In this document: piece by piece, positions 18,859 through 27,702 of the stretch
How the letters are laid out: every line of letters starts with the position of its first letter
Position numbering within the stretch: position 1 is the stretch's first letter
Source: Candidatus Ruthturnera sp. Tsphm01
GTDB lineage: Bacteria > Pseudomonadota > Gammaproteobacteria > PS1 > Pseudothioglobaceae
DNA length: 64,000 nt
Assembly: GCA_030142985.1 (NCBI GenBank)
Contig: CP125320.1
Span: forward strand, 749,639-813,638
Direction of reading: 5' to 3'
The notes under the pieces: model-generated
The model's input: only the letters and a program-made list of their open reading frames with translations
What the model was told of the DNA's origin: nothing
Databases searched by the model: none
Program-made: the position numbers and the translations under genes

Positions 18859-18945
18859 TTTTGATATTTTTAAAGTTGTTTTTGGGTGGGTGTTATTTTA
18901 CTAGATTGTTGGGTTTTTAGTTGATTTATGCAAAGGTCTCACTTA

Positions 18946-19037
18946 AATCAAATTTAGAAGAAAGATTGCTTAATAAGCGTTTTAAGCAATATAGAAACTA
19001 TAAAAACAATACAGGCAGGTTTTTACCTTTTTTGTAA
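18946..19037 (+). pseudogene. Isoprenylcysteine methyltransferase-like gene, 3' part
   Basis: Immediately after the right ACTTA duplication the frame continues as KSNLEERLLNKRFKQYRNYK and ends GRFLPFL at a TAA (19035-19037). This is the family's normal C-terminus (E-E-x-L-L ... F-x-x-Y ... R-F-x-P-F). It joins in phase to the 5' part ending at 16467, which proves that one gene was split by the IS5-type insertion. Confidence 0.85.
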
Positions 19038-19159
19038 TCCTTTAAACAATGTTTCTGCTTTCTTATCACCATCTTTAATGAGTCTATTAAGTCAGTGCTC
19101 AGACTTTTGAAAATATTTTTTAGCACCAATTGTAATAATCTAATTTATTTGAATACATT

Positions 19160-19549
<390 letters not shown>

Positions 19550-19575
19550 TTAGGCTTTGCTGCGGTGAATTCACA

Positions 19576-20238
19576 TCATAAGTGCACAACTTCTAATTTC
19601 CTGACATCGATGCCAGTCATGCTATAGAATACCTTAAAAGGTGTTCTATAGCTTAAACATTTTCTAGGTCTTGAATTCAGTTTGTCAGTGGCTACTTTAA
19701 CTCTAACGTAGCTCACATCCTTGAGCAATGTTTTCTTTGAGAAGTATTGTCTTAAGCCATTGGCATTCTCGTTCTGTCCTCTTTCCCAGTTGCTGTATGG
19801 TTTAGCAAAATAACTCATACAACCAATGGTTTGATTAGTTATTTGATGATTAGCAAATTCTTTGCCATTATCATAAGTAATCGAATCAACAATATAACCT
19901 AATGGCTTTAGTAAACGCACAATAGCGGCGCTTACCTTATTCATATGTCTACTATCAACTGGGTAAGCCAAACGTAGTTTGGTAACTCTCTCGTCTAAGG
20001 TGACGATAACACCTTGGCGATCTTTGCCAATAATCGTATCAGCCTCCCAGTGGCCAAATACTAGGCGGTGATTAACCGCCCAAGGTCGTTTGTCAATATC
20101 AATACGATTGGGTATAGCACCACAATTATTTACACTACCTAAATGTTCTGATATTTTGCCCAAACTTTTACGATGTTGCCCTCTTGCATCGCTGTAATTT
20201 AGATACCAGGTATCATTCCTTTTATAAATAGTTGCCAT
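19576..20238 (-). pseudogene. Chimeric ORF: tyrosine-integrase N-terminus fused to an IS30-family transposase C-terminus
   Basis: 220 codons in one open frame. Residues 1-30 (MATIYKRNDTWYLNYSDARG, then QHRKSLGKIS) look like the N-terminus of a tyrosine recombinase of the tRNA-integrating type. From about residue 40 it is an IS30 transposase: IPNRIDIDKRPWAV, FGHWEADTIIGK, TYDNGKEFANHQ, YFAKPYSNWERGQNENANG, and a normal C-terminus. The IS30 DNA-binding N-terminus is missing, so it is probably not functional as a transposase. The integrase-like start lies 131 bases beyond the 3' end of tRNA-Val in the same orientation, the usual position of an integrase at its attachment site. Confidence 0.75.
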
Positions 20239-20368
20239 TGTCTTAAGTCGAGTTAAGTGTGCTAAAACTATAGCACTTTATAGCGTTTTTTGATATTTTT
20301 ACTATTTTTTAAGGTTGTTTACAAGTCAATAAAAATCACTTGAAGCGTTTATACAGTAGTATTTAAGA

Positions 20369-20445
20369 TGGTAGTCGCGAGTGAATTCGAATCACCGACC
20401 CCTACCATGTCAAGGTAGTGCTCTAACCAACTGAGCTACGCGACT
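20369..20445 (-). tRNA. tRNA-Val (anticodon GAC)
   Basis: 77 bases including an encoded CCA (complement of TGG at 20369-20371). Acceptor stem AGTCGCG pairs with CGCGACT, the D-arm is GCTCAGTTGGTTAGAGC, the anticodon stem-loop is CTACC-TTGACAT-GGTAG with anticodon GAC, and the T-arm contains GGTTCGA-like GATTCGAATTC. Discriminator A is followed by CCA. It lies 19 bases beyond the pyrF stop on the same strand. An integrase-like N-terminus lies downstream, so its 3' end may once have been an attachment site. Confidence 0.96.
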
Positions 20446-20464
20446 AAAGAAGTGGCTATTATAC

Positions 20465-21160
20465 TTAAAAACAATCTTTGATAATTGTTTGAATATCTTG
20501 CGCTGCTTGGTACGGGCTGGTAGCATTTTTAATTGGACGACCAACAACAATATAGTCTGACCCTGAGTTAAATGCGGTTGCCACATCAACCACGCGTTTT
20601 TGATCGTCATCATTAGCCACGGGGCGAATGCCTGGGGTAACAGCGATTAATTTATTATCAACATATTCACGTAAAAATGGCACTTCAAGTCCTGAAGATA
20701 CTACGCCATCACAGCCTGCTTCAAAAGCGCGCTTGGCACGAGAAATAACCAATTCTTGCACATCACAATCAAAGCCTAAATCATCTAAATCGCCCCTATC
20801 AAGACTGGTAAGTGCGGTTACTGCTAAAATTTTAAGTTCGCCTTTATTTTCAACAGCTTTTTCCATAAGCGCTTGATTGCCATGAATAGTAGCAAAAGTA
20901 GCGCCATATTGGCTTAAACGCTTAATGGTTCTACCGACAGTTTCTGGCACATCAAAAAACTTCAAATCTACAAAGACTTTCTTGTCTTTTTCTAATAACC
21001 AATTGAGCAGGCTAAAGTATTGACCTGTCATTAATAATTCCATGCCAATTTTATAAAAATTAACACTATCATCCAGTTGAGCAACTAAGTCCTTAGCTTG
21101 TTCAACTTCTGGCACATCTAGGGCAAAAATAAGCCTGTCTTTAACTTTGATGTCTTTCAT
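20465..21160 (-). CDS. pyrF: Orotidine 5'-phosphate decarboxylase
   Basis: 231 residues, normal. It catalyses the last step of UMP synthesis. The active-site signature FVDLKFFDVPETVGRTI (the DxKxxD set) is near residue 60. N-terminal LIFALDVPEVEQAKDLV and C-terminal VTPGIRPVANDDDQKRV and DYIVVGRPIKNA (phosphate binding) complete the barrel. It is a single gene with tRNA-Val directly downstream on the same strand. Confidence 0.97.
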   Translation of the reverse strand: MKDIKVKDRLIFALDVPEVEQAKDLVAQLDDSVNFYKIGMELLMTGQYFSLLNWLLEKDKKVFVDLKFFDVPETVGRTIKRLSQYGATFATIHGNQALMEKAVENKGELKILAVTALTSLDRGDLDDLGFDCDVQELVISRAKRAFEAGCDGVVSSGLEVPFLREYVDNKLIAVTPGIRPVANDDDQKRVVDVATAFNSGSDYIVVGRPIKNATSPYQAAQDIQTIIKDCF

Positions 21161-21332
21161 GTAATTTTGAAATAAATACTACGTAAAAAAATACTCAAAT
21201 TATACTGTGGTTTAAATTACGCAAATTTGTAAAATATGAACTCATCTAAAGAAATATTCATAATTAACAAGCATGGATAAAAATGATGCAAAAATTTCAA
21301 TGGATAGTCATATCGTGGATAATAATTACATT

Positions 21333-21409
21333 GCCTTCGTAGCTCAGCTGGATAGAGCAGCCGCCTCCTAAGCGGCAGGTCATGCGTTCAAATCGCGTCG
21401 AGGGCACCA
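21333..21409 (+). tRNA. tRNA-Arg (anticodon CCT)
   Basis: 77 bases with an encoded CCA. Acceptor stem GCCTTCG pairs with CGAGGGC, D-arm GCTCAGCTGGATAGAGC, anticodon stem-loop GCCGC-CTCCTAA-GCGGC with anticodon CCT (reads AGG), T-arm GTTCAAATC. An IS5-type element (copy B) begins 63 bases downstream. Confidence 0.96.
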
Positions 21410-21471
21410 TTAAAGGTGTCAAAATATAACAAAAAAAACACTAAAGCCTGACAATAGCACTAAACACTATA

Positions 21472-22721
21472 GAGACCTTTGCATAAATCAACTAAAAAAA
21501 TCAAAGAAACCACCCGTATGATAAAATAACACCCATCTAAAAACAACTCTAAAAAATTAAGCATGTCTTGGAAAAACACCGAACAAAACTCATTTGCAGA
21601 TTCTCTTGTTGTTCAGCATAAATCTCTATCGGAGCTAGATGATGTACACAACATCATCAATTGGTCTGAGATAGAGCAAACACTTTCGAACTTGTATTCA
21701 TCTAGACTAGGTGCACCTAGTTATCCGCCACTGATGATGTTTAAAATCCTAATCCTTCAAGTTTGGTACGGTCTAAATGATGAGGCGCTAGAAAAGCAAA
21801 TTGCCAGAGACTTGATGTTCAGACGTTTTATTGATTTATCCCTATCTGAGAATGTGCCAGACCATTCCAGCATTTGGCGTTTTAGACAACTGCTCAATAC
21901 TGAAAAACTCTTAGAACCTCTACTAAAGCAAATAAACAACCATTTAGAGCAAAATTCAATTATCGTCTCATTAGGCTCAATCAACATCATTGATGCCACC
22001 GTTACAGAAGCCAAACAATCAAGAAAACGTAAGGGTAAAGATGGTAACAACATTCAAGACAAAGAGGCTGGCTACAATCTCAAAACCACCTATGGCTATA
22101 AAATGCATGCCAATACTGATGAAGATGGTTTTGTAAAAAAGATGACCTACACACCTGGCAATGTTCACGACTCAAAAGAATTTGATAAACTGCTGGGTAG
22201 TGAGAAAACCAAAGACAAACTAAAAACCTGTGGTGAGGTTTACGCTGACAGTGCCTATGCCAATAAAAACAATAATGAAAAACTGGGTAAGCACAACAAC
22301 AAGATTTTACATAGGGCTTACAGAAACACGCCACTGACAGACCAACAAAAACAAGAAAACAAACAACGCTCCAGCATTCGTTATATTGTTGAGCGCACCT
22401 TTGGACTACTTAAGCTTCATCACGGATTAGCCAAGGCAAGATATCTTGGATTAGAGAGAAATAAGACTAGAGTACAACTCATTGCCATGAGTCATAATCT
22501 TAAAACTGGAATGAATATTTTTAAACAAATGCAAGATTTGAAGGATTGTTGTGTCTAATGAGCAAAGAAAGAGTAAAAATAGAAAAATCAAGTTTGAAAG
22601 CACTAGAAAAACAAGATGTTTTTAGGTTTTGTTGGAAAAAAACAGCAAATTTTGAAAATATTTTTGAAAAAATATAGAAATTGGAATTAGGGTGAGAAAT
22701 TATGAATTACGCAAAGGTCTC
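21472..22721 (+). mobile_element. IS5-family element, copy B (1250 bp, diverged)
   Basis: Ends are GAGACCTTTGCATAAATC at 21472 and CGCAAAGGTCTC ending at 22721. It is 16 bp shorter than copies A, C and D and differs throughout, so it is an older or separately acquired member of the family. No exact five-base duplication flanks it: CTATA is left and ACTAA right, with a shared ACTA offset by two bases. It ends one base from the stop codon of ffh, without damaging that gene, and begins 63 bases after tRNA-Arg. Confidence 0.88.
21563..22558 (+). CDS. IS5-family transposase, copy B
   Basis: 331 residues against 340 in copies A and D. The missing residues fall where the others read VKIAADGKRK; here it goes from GYNLKTTYGYKMHAN directly. 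The DDE residues are conserved (IIDATVTEAK, VYADSAYANKNN, YIVERTFGLLK). The gene is open from start to end, and the loss is in phase between two catalytic positions, so activity is uncertain. Several further substitutions set it apart (QVWYGLND, KLLGSEKTKDKLKTCGE). A segment near its start is shared exactly with copy D (see findings). Confidence 0.93.
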   Translation: MSWKNTEQNSFADSLVVQHKSLSELDDVHNIINWSEIEQTLSNLYSSRLGAPSYPPLMMFKILILQVWYGLNDEALEKQIARDLMFRRFIDLSLSENVPDHSSIWRFRQLLNTEKLLEPLLKQINNHLEQNSIIVSLGSINIIDATVTEAKQSRKRKGKDGNNIQDKEAGYNLKTTYGYKMHANTDEDGFVKKMTYTPGNVHDSKEFDKLLGSEKTKDKLKTCGEVYADSAYANKNNNEKLGKHNNKILHRAYRNTPLTDQQKQENKQRSSIRYIVERTFGLLKLHHGLAKARYLGLERNKTRVQLIAMSHNLKTGMNIFKQMQDLKDCCV

Positions 22722-22722
22722 A

Positions 22723-24126
22723 CTAAAAAGGAAATTTATTGCCACCACCCATAGATGGTAATTTCATTTTTGATAAATCTGGCATACCATCAGTGCCTGC
22801 TATTTTAGCCATCATTTTTTGCATTTTCCCACCACCCATTTTTTTCATTTGTTTTTGCATTTTTTCAAACTGCTTGATGAGTTTGTTAACTGCTTGAACG
22901 TTCGTACCAGAACCATTAGCAATGCGTGCCTTACGTGTGCCTTTAATGAGTTTAATGTGGCTACGCTCTTTAGGTGTCATAGAATTAATGATGGCGACCA
23001 TTTTCTTAGTTTCAGTGCCGCCCATCATTTGATTTTTAACATTTTGTGGGATTTGACCCATACCCGGAAGTTTATCCATCAAGGCTTCCATGCCGCCCAT
23101 TTGCTCCATTTGCAAAAGTTGATCGCGCATATCGGATAAATCAAATTGACCTTTGGCCATTTTTTGAGCAGACTTTTGTGCTTTTTTATGATCAACTTTG
23201 CGTGAAATCTCCTCCACCAATGAAAGCACATCTCCCATCCCCAAAAGTCTTGAAACCACACGCTTTGGATGAAATGGCTCTAAGGCATCAATCTTTTCAC
23301 CCACGCCTAAAAACTTAATCGGCTTGCCAGTAATATGGCGTACAGATAATGCCGCGCCACCTCTGGCATCACCATCAGTCTTGGTAAGGATAATCCCTGT
23401 TAAAGGCAATGCATCAGCAAATGCTTTGGCAGTATGCGCCGCATCCTGACCCGTCATAGAATCGACTACAAACAAGGTTTCAACTGGATTGACTTTTTTC
23501 TGCAAGATTCTAATCTCATCCATCATTTGCCCATCTATATGCAAACGACCCGCAGTATCAACCAATAAAACATCAAAAAACTGTTTTTGTGCATGTTTTT
23601 TAGCATTAGCTACAATATCTGAAGGCTTGTCATTAATCGTTGATGGGAAAAAATCTATCTCAACTTGCTTGGCCAGTACTTCTAATTGTTTAATAGCAGC
23701 AGGACGATAAACATCAGCACTAACTACTAATACTTTTTTATTTTCACGCTGTTTTAAATAAAGCGCAAGTTTGGCAATTGAAGTGGTTTTACCTGCACCT
23801 TGCAAACCTGCCACCATGACAATAGCTGGCGGTTGGGTTTTTAAATCAAGCGATTCAGTCTCTCCACCAATAATCTCAGTTAATTCAGTTTCAACCAGCT
23901 TAATAAACGCTTGTGATGGTGTTAGTCCTTGACCAACTTTAAGCCCTAATGCCTTGGTTTGGACTTGGTCTAAAAATACTTTAATAACCTCAAGCGCAAC
24001 GTCAGCCTCAAGTAATGCACGACGCACTTCACGAATTGACTCTTTAATGTTGGATTCAGATAGTTTATTTTTCCCTTGTAAAACTTTAAAACTATTTTGT
24101 AGACGCTCGGTTAAATTATCAAACAT
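22723..24126 (-). CDS. ffh: Signal recognition particle protein (SRP54 homologue)
   Basis: 467 residues, normal length. Ffh binds signal sequences on ribosomes together with 4.5S RNA and delivers them to FtsY. An N-terminal helical bundle (MFDNLTERLQNSFKVLQGKN) precedes the GTPase domain with GLQGAGKTTSIAKLALYL, LVVSADVYRPAA, LLVDTAGRLHID, TKTDGDARGGAALS and GVGEKIDALEPFHP. A methionine-rich M domain (about 300-467, MRDQLLQMEQMGGMEALMDK) ends in the usual basic, Gly/Met-rich tail. It is divergent from the ypjD-like gene with 62 bases between. An IS5-type element touches its 3' end without altering the stop. Confidence 0.97.
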   Translation of the reverse strand: MFDNLTERLQNSFKVLQGKNKLSESNIKESIREVRRALLEADVALEVIKVFLDQVQTKALGLKVGQGLTPSQAFIKLVETELTEIIGGETESLDLKTQPPAIVMVAGLQGAGKTTSIAKLALYLKQRENKKVLVVSADVYRPAAIKQLEVLAKQVEIDFFPSTINDKPSDIVANAKKHAQKQFFDVLLVDTAGRLHIDGQMMDEIRILQKKVNPVETLFVVDSMTGQDAAHTAKAFADALPLTGIILTKTDGDARGGAALSVRHITGKPIKFLGVGEKIDALEPFHPKRVVSRLLGMGDVLSLVEEISRKVDHKKAQKSAQKMAKGQFDLSDMRDQLLQMEQMGGMEALMDKLPGMGQIPQNVKNQMMGGTETKKMVAIINSMTPKERSHIKLIKGTRKARIANGSGTNVQAVNKLIKQFEKMQKQMKKMGGGKMQKMMAKIAGTDGMPDLSKMKLPSMGGGNKFPF

Positions 24127-24188
24127 TTTTAAATAAATATAACTAAAGTATCGTATTATAGTGCTTTGTATTAATTCAAAAGTTAATT

Positions 24189-24971
24189 ATGTTTTTATCT
24201 CACTTTGCAATAGTTTTGTATTTGGTTGCAGCCCTTTTTCTAATGCGCTATTTTGTGAAAAATGAAACCCAGCACCAGCATCAAAAAACCATTTTTTTAT
24301 TGGTCAGTTTTGCCATAATTGTACAAGCACTCACCTTTAGCCATTTTTGGAGTGACAAAGGCATTATTTTTGGTCTGGCAAATAGCGCTTCATTTATTGC
24401 TTGGATGATTGTTGTTTTGTTGTTTTTATCCTCATTATCCAAGCCTGTGCATGTATTAGGCATATTGGTTTATCCATTAGTAGCATTCACACTAGCCTTT
24501 AGTATCACCTTTCCAGATACCACAAACAAAGTCATTCCACTGAATATTGCCTCACACGTATTTTTATCAATTACTGCCTATGCTTTATTGGCTTTAGCAG
24601 TATGCCAATCCGTGTTATTAAAAATCCAAGAAAAGCACTTGCACGCAAGAAAAGTTGATGGCTTTATTAACAAACTGCCAGCACTACAAACCATGGAGGC
24701 ATTGCTATTTCAAAACCTTAGAATTGGTTTTTATTTATTAACCTTGTCACTACTTTCTGGCTTTATTTTTATACAAGATATATTTGCCCAACACTTGATA
24801 CATAAAACTACCCTTTCAATCATCGCATGGATTATTTTTGCTACACTCGTCTTTGGCAGAGAAGCCTTTGGCTGGCGCGGAAAACAAGCCATCACCGCCA
24901 CACAAATTGGCTTTGCGCTTTTGGTTGTTGCTTATTTTGGCTCTAAGCTTGTTTTAGAGCGTTTATTATGA
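24189..24971 (+). CDS. CcsA/YpjD-family inner membrane protein (cytochrome c assembly domain)
   Basis: 260 residues with about eight hydrophobic segments, matching the cytochrome_C_asm family in the short YpjD form that often neighbours ffh. The family relates to haem-handling proteins. Family-like features are FSHFWSDKGIIFGLANSASF, IASHVFLSITAYALLALAV, and a C-terminal TTLSIIAWIIFATLVFGREA followed by GWRGKQA. Conserved histidines near residues 52 and 120 could be haem ligands. Its stop overlaps the start of a dead LuxR-type gene by four bases, so the two were once coupled. The function of YpjD is not firmly established. Confidence 0.85.
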   Translation: MFLSHFAIVLYLVAALFLMRYFVKNETQHQHQKTIFLLVSFAIIVQALTFSHFWSDKGIIFGLANSASFIAWMIVVLLFLSSLSKPVHVLGILVYPLVAFTLAFSITFPDTTNKVIPLNIASHVFLSITAYALLALAVCQSVLLKIQEKHLHARKVDGFINKLPALQTMEALLFQNLRIGFYLLTLSLLSGFIFIQDIFAQHLIHKTTLSIIAWIIFATLVFGREAFGWRGKQAITATQIGFALLVVAYFGSKLVLERLL

Positions 24972-25461
24972 CGCACTTATCAGAATTGCAAATACAACCT
25001 TTTGTTTCTAAAAAAAATATCTTTAAATTGTTTATTGCTTTCGTATATTTGATAATTGTTTGGTTTTTTGTTTATGATTTATTGATTAATTACTTAAATT
25101 ATAATGACGGTCATCATTTTTTGTTTAAATTATTATAGGTCTATTTGCTTATCAAATCTATGAAATATGTGCAATTAATAAAAAACTAACCAAGGCCAAT
25201 AGCTCTATTGAGCACTTACAAAAAGAAACGCATAAATGGATTAATCAGCAATTTAAACAATGGAAATTAACCAAGTCTGAGCATGACGTGGCCTGGCTTA
25301 TTATTAAAGGTTTTTCATTTAAATAAATTGCCAATTTTCGCCATGTTAATGAAAAAACCGTCCAACAACAATCTTCTTGTGTTTACCAAAAAGCAAACGT
25401 ACAAAATCACCACCAACTTATGAGTGCTTTTTTAGAAGATTTTGTCAATCCTAATTTATAG
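24968..25461 (+). pseudogene. Decayed membrane-anchored LuxR-type regulator
   Basis: The ATG overlaps the upstream stop (ATGA). The first frame gives MTHLSELQIQPFVSKKNIFK, one hydrophobic helix, and a TAG at about 25136. One frame away the protein continues as IIIGLFAYQIYEICAINKKL, then WKLTKSEHDVAWLIIKGFSF. After a TAA at 25324-25326 it carries on as IANFRHVNEKTVQQQ and ends LEDFVNPNL. The segment LTKSEHDVAWLIIKGFSFK-stop-IANFRHVNEKTVQ lines up with a LuxR/GerE helix-turn-helix, where the stop replaces the usual Glu codon. One frameshift and one nonsense change make it a pseudogene. Confidence 0.8.
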
Positions 25462-26592
25462 GTATTTATCCTGAGACCTTTGAATAATTCATAATTCCCC
25501 ATCCTAATTTCAACTTTTACAATTTTTCAAAAATATTTTCAAAATTTTCCCTATTTTTCTATAAAAACCTAAAAAACATCTTGCTTATCTGAATTTTCAT
25601 CGCCACATTTTTCTATTTTTACCCTTTTGCCACTCATTGGACGCAACAATCCTGCAAGTCTCGCATCTGTTTAAAAATGTTCATTCCAGTTTTAAGGTTG
25701 TGACTCATGGCAATTAGTTGCGCTCTGGTTTTGTTTCTTTCTAGTCCAAGGTATCTTGCCTTGGCTAATCCGTGATGAAGCTTAAGTAGTCCAAAAGTGT
25801 GCTCAACAATATAGCGAATGGATGAGCGTTGTTTATTCTCTTGTTTCTGTTGCTTGGTTAAAGGCTTGTTTCTGTAGGCACGGTGCAATATTTTATTATT
25901 TTCTTTGCCTAGTTTTTCATCATTGTTTTTATTGGCATAAGCGCTATCAGCATAGACTTGTCCACATGTTTTTATTTTACTGTTAGTGCGTTCTACCTTT
26001 AATAATTTATCAAACTCTTGTGAGTCGTGTACATTACCTGGAGTGTAAGTCATTTTCTTAACAAAACCATCTTCATCGGTATTGGCGTGCATCTTAAAAC
26101 CATAGGTGGTTTTACGTTTGCCATCGGCTGCTATTTTGACATTGTATTTTGCCTCTTTGTCTTGAGTGTTGTTGCCATCCTTGCCTTTACGCTTGCGTGA
26201 TTGTTTGGCTTCTATAACGGTGGCATCAATGATGTTGATTGAACCCAAGGAAACAATGATTGAATTTTGTTCAAGATGGGTATTGATTTGCTCTAGTAGA
26301 GGCGCTAGTAATTTCTCGGTGCTGAGTAGTTGCCTGAAACGCCAAATGCTAGAATGATCAGGCACATTTTCAGACAAAGACAAATCAATAAAACGTCTGA
26401 ACATTAAATCTCTGGCAATTTGCTTTTCTAGCGCCTCATCACTTAGACCGTACCAAGCTTGAAGGATTAGGATTTTAAACATTATCAGTGGCGGATAACT
26501 GGGTGCACCCCTAATAGAAGAATACAAGTTCGAAAGTGTTTGTTTGTAATCCTCCCATTTTTAACCACTGCTAAAAATAGAATTTCCGTTGT

Positions 26593-27390
26593 TTAAATAG
26601 CCTCAAGTAGCTTTCTTGGTGGAATACCACCAATCGAACTATGAGGTCGTTCGTTATTATATACCCACATCCATTGTGTTGCTAACGATTGAGCGTGCTC
26701 AATCGAATCAAAAATATGCATATTCAACCATTCGTTTCTTGCTGTTCTGTTAAATCTTTCTATATAGGCATTTTGGGTTGGTTTGCCTGGTTGTATATAC
26801 ATAAGCTCAATATCCATTGCTTGTGCCCATTCTCTGAGTATATGAGATATATATTCTGGACCATTATCACATCTGATGGCTTTGGGTTTGCTACGCCATT
26901 GAATAAGTTGCTCTAATGATTGAATCACTCGTTGTGCTGGTAATGAGTGGTCTATTTCAATGCTTAGACACTCTCTGTTGTAATCATCAATCACATTAAA
27001 GGTTCTAATTTTTCTACCTGTATTTAAAGAGTCTGACATAAAATCCATTGACCAAATTTGATTGATTGTCATTGGTACGCTTAAAGCTTGTGGCTTATCG
27101 CGTTTGATTCTTCTTCTAGGCTTAATCCTAAGATTGAGTTCTAGTTGCCTGTAAATACGATACACACGCTTGTGATTCCACCTAAAACCTTTTATGTTAC
27201 GTAAATACATAAAGCACAATCCAAATCCCCATTGCTTGTGTGTTGTGGTTAATCGCAATAACCAATCAGCAATTAGCTCATTCTCGGATGATAACTTTGG
27301 CTCGTACCGATAACATGTCTCGCTGATCTTAAAAGCCTGGCAAGCTAATCGTGCTGTTACTCTGTGTTTATTGATACTCTGCTTGACCAT
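26593..27390 (-). CDS. IS3-family transposase OrfB, copy B
   Basis: 265 residues from the ATG (269 if an upstream TTG at 27402 is used). It is essentially identical to the copy at 16834-17631, with the same DDE motifs (WSMDFMSDSL, RCDNGPEYIS, AYIERFNRTARNE). The frame is intact. Its partner orfA is frameshifted and separated from its promoter by copy D, so the OrfAB fusion cannot be made normally from this copy. Confidence 0.93.
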   Translation of the reverse strand: MVKQSINKHRVTARLACQAFKISETCYRYEPKLSSENELIADWLLRLTTTHKQWGFGLCFMYLRNIKGFRWNHKRVYRIYRQLELNLRIKPRRRIKRDKPQALSVPMTINQIWSMDFMSDSLNTGRKIRTFNVIDDYNRECLSIEIDHSLPAQRVIQSLEQLIQWRSKPKAIRCDNGPEYISHILREWAQAMDIELMYIQPGKPTQNAYIERFNRTARNEWLNMHIFDSIEHAQSLATQWMWVYNNERPHSSIGGIPPRKLLEAI

Positions 27391-27410
27391 CTTCTTACGC
27401 AAAGATGGTC

Positions 27411-27678
27411 TTAAAACTTTTTTGTTAATGCCTCTTGTACAATCATTGCCTTTAAGCGCTCATCGGCGTACATCTTCTTAAGCCTTGTATTCTCTGCTTC
27501 AAGTTCTTTAAGTCTAGTTATCATTGATGCATCCATGCCGCCATATTTAGCACGCCATTTATAAAAAGTGGCACTGCTCCATACTGTGCTCTCTGCATAG
27601 TTCAGATACTGGCGTACCTGCTTGTGCTTGATTAAGAATTTGCATGATTTGTGAATCTGATTTACGTGTTGTTTTCAT
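27411..27678 (-). pseudogene. IS3-family OrfA, copy B, frameshifted
   Basis: This is the same sequence as the intact orfA at 16547-16813 except for one added base: GCTCCATAC near 27577 replaces GCTCATAC on the plus strand. It shifts the frame inside the helix-turn-helix. The A-tract and hairpin for -1 frameshifting are still present downstream, with one loop base changed. The protein would be truncated. Confidence 0.9.
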
Positions 27679-27702
27679 TTGAATCTCCTTATGTTTTGAT
27701 TA

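Larger units (their letters stand above)
16468..18940 (-). mobile_element. IS5-family element, copy A, carrying a nested IS3-family element
   Basis: Outer ends are GAGAC at 16468 and GGTCTC at 18940, with a direct five-base duplication ACTTA on both sides (16463-16467 and 18941-18945). Removing the element and one ACTTA restores an open frame of the interrupted methyltransferase gene, so the boundaries are exact. Without the nested element and its duplication it is 1266 bp, identical in length to copies C and D. The single transposase gene (17836-18858) reads leftwards. The left end is split at base 8 by the IS3-type element at 16476-17679. Confidence 0.95.

Noticed and set aside
21467..22726. 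Target duplication of IS5-type copy B
   Set aside because: Flanks CTATA and ACTAA do not match; only an ACTA offset by two bases is shared, so I do not claim a duplication.
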